A DNA stretch of 64,000 nt from Paenibacillus sp. BJ-4 (GTDB lineage: Bacteria; Bacillota; Bacilli; Paenibacillales; Paenibacillaceae), in assembly GCF_020404765.1 (NCBI RefSeq), contig NZ_JAIVEM010000038.1, positions 48,980 to 112,979 on the forward strand, given 5' to 3'. The notes beneath the pieces are model-generated. The model worked only from the letters and a program-made list of their open reading frames with translations, ran no database searches and was not told where the DNA came from. Shown one piece after another: positions 61,499 through 64,000 of this stretch; positions within the stretch are counted from its first letter, which is position 1, and every line of letters starts with the position of its first letter. Both the position numbers and the translations under genes were made by a program.

Positions 61499-63823
61499 AT
61501 GAAATTTACTGATGGTTATTGGTTGGTTCGCAAGGGCTATGAAATACAAAATCCTGCTGAAATCCGTGATATCGTGACGGACGATGCTTCCATGACGGTA
61601 TATGCAGCGACCCACCGGATAGAGCACAAAGGAGATACGCTGAATGGAGCATTGCTGAAAGCGACCTATAGCTCGCCCATGCCGAATGTCATTCGGGTGC
61701 GTCTGAACCATCATAAAGGGCGGGTGCATCATGGGCCGGATTTTGAAATTCACACCTTGCCGACAGAGGTGGATATTACGGTGGGTGAGGACGCAGCAGT
61801 GCTGAAAAGCGGCGATCTGAGTGTGCGAGTCGGCCGTGGAAAGAGCTGGGACGTAGGCTTTTATGTCGAGGATCGTAAAGTCACAGGTAGTGGACATCGC
61901 GGACCTGGCTATATCAAAGACCCGCAGGAGCAGCCTTATTTCCGGGAACAGCTGGAGCTGGGAATCGGAGAGTATATTTACGGCCTCGGGGAGCGCTTCA
62001 CTCCGTTTGTGAAAAACGGACAGGTGGTCGATATATGGAATGAAGACGGCGGCACGAGCAGTGAACAAGCGTATAAAAATATTCCATTTTATCTATCCAA
62101 CAAAGGGTATGGTGTGTTCGTGAACCACCCGGAAAAGGTATCGTATGAGATTGCCTCGGAAAATGTCTCGAAGGTGCAGTTTAGCGTCTCCGGCGAATCA
62201 TTAGAGTATTTTATTATTGGCGGAGTCAACCCTAAAGAGGTGCTGGATAATTACACCAAGCTGACGGGGAAACCTGCGTTACCACCAGCCTGGACCTTTG
62301 GTTTGTGGCTGACGACTTCGTTCACGACAGATTATGATGAAGCAACCGTGAACCATTTTGTAGACGGCATGGCTGAGCGGGATTTGCCATTCTCGGTCTT
62401 CCATTTTGACTGCTTCTGGATGAAGGAATACCAATGGTGCGATTTCCAGTGGGATCAAGATATGTTTCCAGACCCGGAAGGCATGTTGCAACGATTGAAA
62501 GCGAAGGGCCTCAAAATTTGTGCATGGATCAACCCGTATATTGCGGAAAAATCCATTTTGTTCGATGAAGGTATGGAGCACGGCTATCTGGTCAAAACCG
62601 CCGATGGCAACGTTTGGCAGTGGGATATGTGGCAGGCGGGAATGGGGCTGGTTGACTTTACAAATCCGGCTGCGGTGGCCTGGTATCAGGAGAAGCTGAA
62701 GGTGCTGCTGGATCAGGGCGTGGATTGCTTCAAAACCGACTTTGGTGAGCGTATTCCTACGCATGTAGTGTATCATGATGGCTCTGATCCGATGAAAATG
62801 CACAACTATTATACACATTTGTACAACAAGGCTGTTTTTGATGTACTGGAGGAAAAGCTGGGTAAAAATGAAGCGGCGTTGTTTGCACGTTCTGCTACAG
62901 CCGGGGGACAACAGTTTCCGATTCACTGGGGTGGCGATTGCTCATCGACGTATGAGTCGATGGCGGAATCACTGCGGGGCGGCTTATCGCTTGGTTTGAG
63001 CGGCTTTGGCTTCTGGAGCCATGACATTAGCGGCTTCGAGCTAACGGCTGCGCCGGACGTGTACAAACGATGGGTACAGTTTGGACTTTTGTCCTCCCAT
63101 AGCCGTCTGCACGGAAATGAGTCGTACCGCGTGCCTTGGCTGTTCGATGAAGAATCGGTGGACGTAGTGCGCAGCTTTACCAAGCTCAAATGCTCGCTGA
63201 TGCCGTACCTGTACTCGTCGGCTGTGGAGTCCTCGGTAAAAGGACTACCGATGATGCGGGCTATGGTATTGGAATTCCCGCAGGACCCAACCTGTGCAAC
63301 GCTGGATCTGCAATATATGCTGGGAGATTCCATCCTGGTGGCTCCAATCTTTAATAAAGAAGGAGACGTGCAGTATTACGTACCAGAGGGTCAGTGGACG
63401 AACTTATTGACGAATGAAAGTGTAACGGGCGGGCGTTGGGTCAACGAGCATCACGATTTTACAACCCTGCCTGTGCTTGTGAAGCCGAATACGCTGCTCG
63501 CGATCGGTCATGAGGACAGCCGTCCGGATTATGATTACGCGGATCAAGTGGCTCTCCATTTGTTTGCGCTTGGTGAGGCTCAGCAGGCTCGGACCGTTAT
63601 CGTGAATACGTCAGGTCAAGAAGAACTGACTGTCACTGCCAGCCGCAAGGGTTCGATCATTACGGTGAAAGCAGAGGGGGCTGTTAAGCCTTGGTCTTTA
63701 GTTCTGCGCGGTATCCACGAGGCTGTTCAAGTGGAAGACGGCAGCAGTCGGTCGGGGAACCAGGGTGTAATCATTACACCTGCCTCGAGTGGACAGCAGG
63801 AGCTTATCATTCACTTGGGCTAG
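61499..63823 (+). CDS. yicI: GH31 alpha-xylosidase (YicI-like)
   Basis: A 774-residue cytoplasmic enzyme, close to the E. coli YicI length. The retaining site is complete: nucleophile Asp414 in FKTDFGERIP and acid/base Asp480 in HWGGDCSSTYESM, at nearly the same positions as in YicI (416 and 482). FHFDCFWMKEYQWCDFQWDQDMFPDPEGMLQRL is the YicI-type substrate loop that prefers xylose at the -1 site. It would release alpha-linked xylose from xyloglucan-type oligosaccharides such as isoprimeverose. The ATG at 61499 follows GGAGGAAGAG. It is divergent from an AraC gene; no transporter gene adjoins, though an OHS symporter lies 3.3 kb to the left. Confidence 0.93.
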   Translation: MKFTDGYWLVRKGYEIQNPAEIRDIVTDDASMTVYAATHRIEHKGDTLNGALLKATYSSPMPNVIRVRLNHHKGRVHHGPDFEIHTLPTEVDITVGEDAAVLKSGDLSVRVGRGKSWDVGFYVEDRKVTGSGHRGPGYIKDPQEQPYFREQLELGIGEYIYGLGERFTPFVKNGQVVDIWNEDGGTSSEQAYKNIPFYLSNKGYGVFVNHPEKVSYEIASENVSKVQFSVSGESLEYFIIGGVNPKEVLDNYTKLTGKPALPPAWTFGLWLTTSFTTDYDEATVNHFVDGMAERDLPFSVFHFDCFWMKEYQWCDFQWDQDMFPDPEGMLQRLKAKGLKICAWINPYIAEKSILFDEGMEHGYLVKTADGNVWQWDMWQAGMGLVDFTNPAAVAWYQEKLKVLLDQGVDCFKTDFGERIPTHVVYHDGSDPMKMHNYYTHLYNKAVFDVLEEKLGKNEAALFARSATAGGQQFPIHWGGDCSSTYESMAESLRGGLSLGLSGFGFWSHDISGFELTAAPDVYKRWVQFGLLSSHSRLHGNESYRVPWLFDEESVDVVRSFTKLKCSLMPYLYSSAVESSVKGLPMMRAMVLEFPQDPTCATLDLQYMLGDSILVAPIFNKEGDVQYYVPEGQWTNLLTNESVTGGRWVNEHHDFTTLPVLVKPNTLLAIGHEDSRPDYDYADQVALHLFALGEAQQARTVIVNTSGQEELTVTASRKGSIITVKAEGAVKPWSLVLRGIHEAVQVEDGSSRSGNQGVIITPASSGQQELIIHLG

Positions 63824-63903
63824 GCAAGGCGCTCGTTCGCGTGTAAAATTTGCATAGTATAGCGATTGGATTACAGAAAAGGGTTTGCCTGATATACTGG
63901 TAT

Positions 63904-64000
63904 TATCCCCTTCAAGTAGACACTCAAAAAAGTCCGCATGGTATCATGAGGATTGAGTGAACTTGAAGGGGATATTTGTATGGCTAAAAAAGGACAGAAA
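63904..64000 (+). mobile_element. Left end of an IS3-like insertion sequence, cut by the window edge
   Basis: The stretch opens with TATCCCCTTCAAGT (63904-63917), and the exact reverse complement stands at 63961-63974, just before a transposase start. TCAAGTAGACACTC resembles IS3-family terminal repeats. The true left tip may lie a few bases either side of 63904. The element runs beyond the window, so its length, right end and target duplication cannot be given. Confidence 0.7.
63980..64000 (+). CDS. IS3-like transposase OrfA, first seven codons
   Basis: ATG at 63980 follows AAGGGG and opens MAKKGQK, a common start of IS3-family OrfA proteins, which carry an HTH for binding the element ends. 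Only seven codons lie in the window. The ribosome site is inside the second arm of the 14-bp inverted repeat. Confidence 0.6.

Overview
The window looks like chromosomal DNA of a Paenibacillus, most like the P. polymyxa group. The grounds are Gram-positive style ribosome sites (AGGAGG, often before GTG or TTG starts), SigA-type promoters, CcpA-like cre sites, a T-box leader, paired NrdR boxes before nrdIEF, and many carbohydrate ABC systems of the LplA/LplB/YtcP and CUT1 type that lack their own ATPase (the usual MsmX-sharing arrangement). The species is inferred from gene content and style, not from a database match. No rRNA, tRNA, CRISPR array or prophage was seen.

Layout. 0-6 kb: a divergent MFS pump/TetR pair, a T-box-led aminotransferase broken by one missing base, a DUF1361 membrane protein and an ArsR-type regulator. 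6-12 kb: an arabino-oligosaccharide operon (binding protein, two permeases, a GH43 lipoprotein, a cytoplasmic GH43) beside that regulator. 12-16.6 kb: a long methyltransferase of unknown role, a GrpB protein, a PhnB-like protein, a broken ankyrin gene and an N-acetyltransferase-like protein. 16.7-20.5 kb: nrdIEF for class Ib ribonucleotide reductase. 20.7-23.3 kb: DUF2500, a GNAT enzyme and a divergent lactonase/HxlR pair. 23.3-29.2 kb: an orphan sugar-binding lipoprotein, a LacI regulator and a GH2 beta-mannosidase.

29.4-40.9 kb is the most interesting stretch. It runs from a membrane-anchored AraC sensor (split by a 7-G run) through a ROK kinase, an MFS carrier, a large binding protein and two permeases to a TIM-barrel isomerase and a 583-residue enzyme-like protein I cannot assign. 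It reads as a self-contained uptake and breakdown locus for an unknown, perhaps acidic, glycan.

41-52.5 kb holds a second DUF1361 protein, ywbE, a DUF2238 membrane protein with an unclear start, a glycosyltransferase, an MFS carrier, an aromatic acid exporter-like protein, a candidate 100-nt small RNA, helD, adenine deaminase, and a Crp/Fnr regulator next to a darcynin-like gene with a perfect palindrome between them. 52.6-64 kb holds a stalk-domain protein, a sugar-binding lipoprotein paired with a chemoreceptor, an oligosaccharide MFS symporter, a decayed stretch, an AT-rich brnQ, and a divergent AraC/GH31 alpha-xylosidase pair. The window ends inside an IS3-like element whose transposase ribosome site lies in a long inverted repeat.

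At least two genes are split by single-base indels, and two more have starts explained either by indels or by AUA initiation. Sequencing error and real mutation cannot be told apart from the sequence alone.
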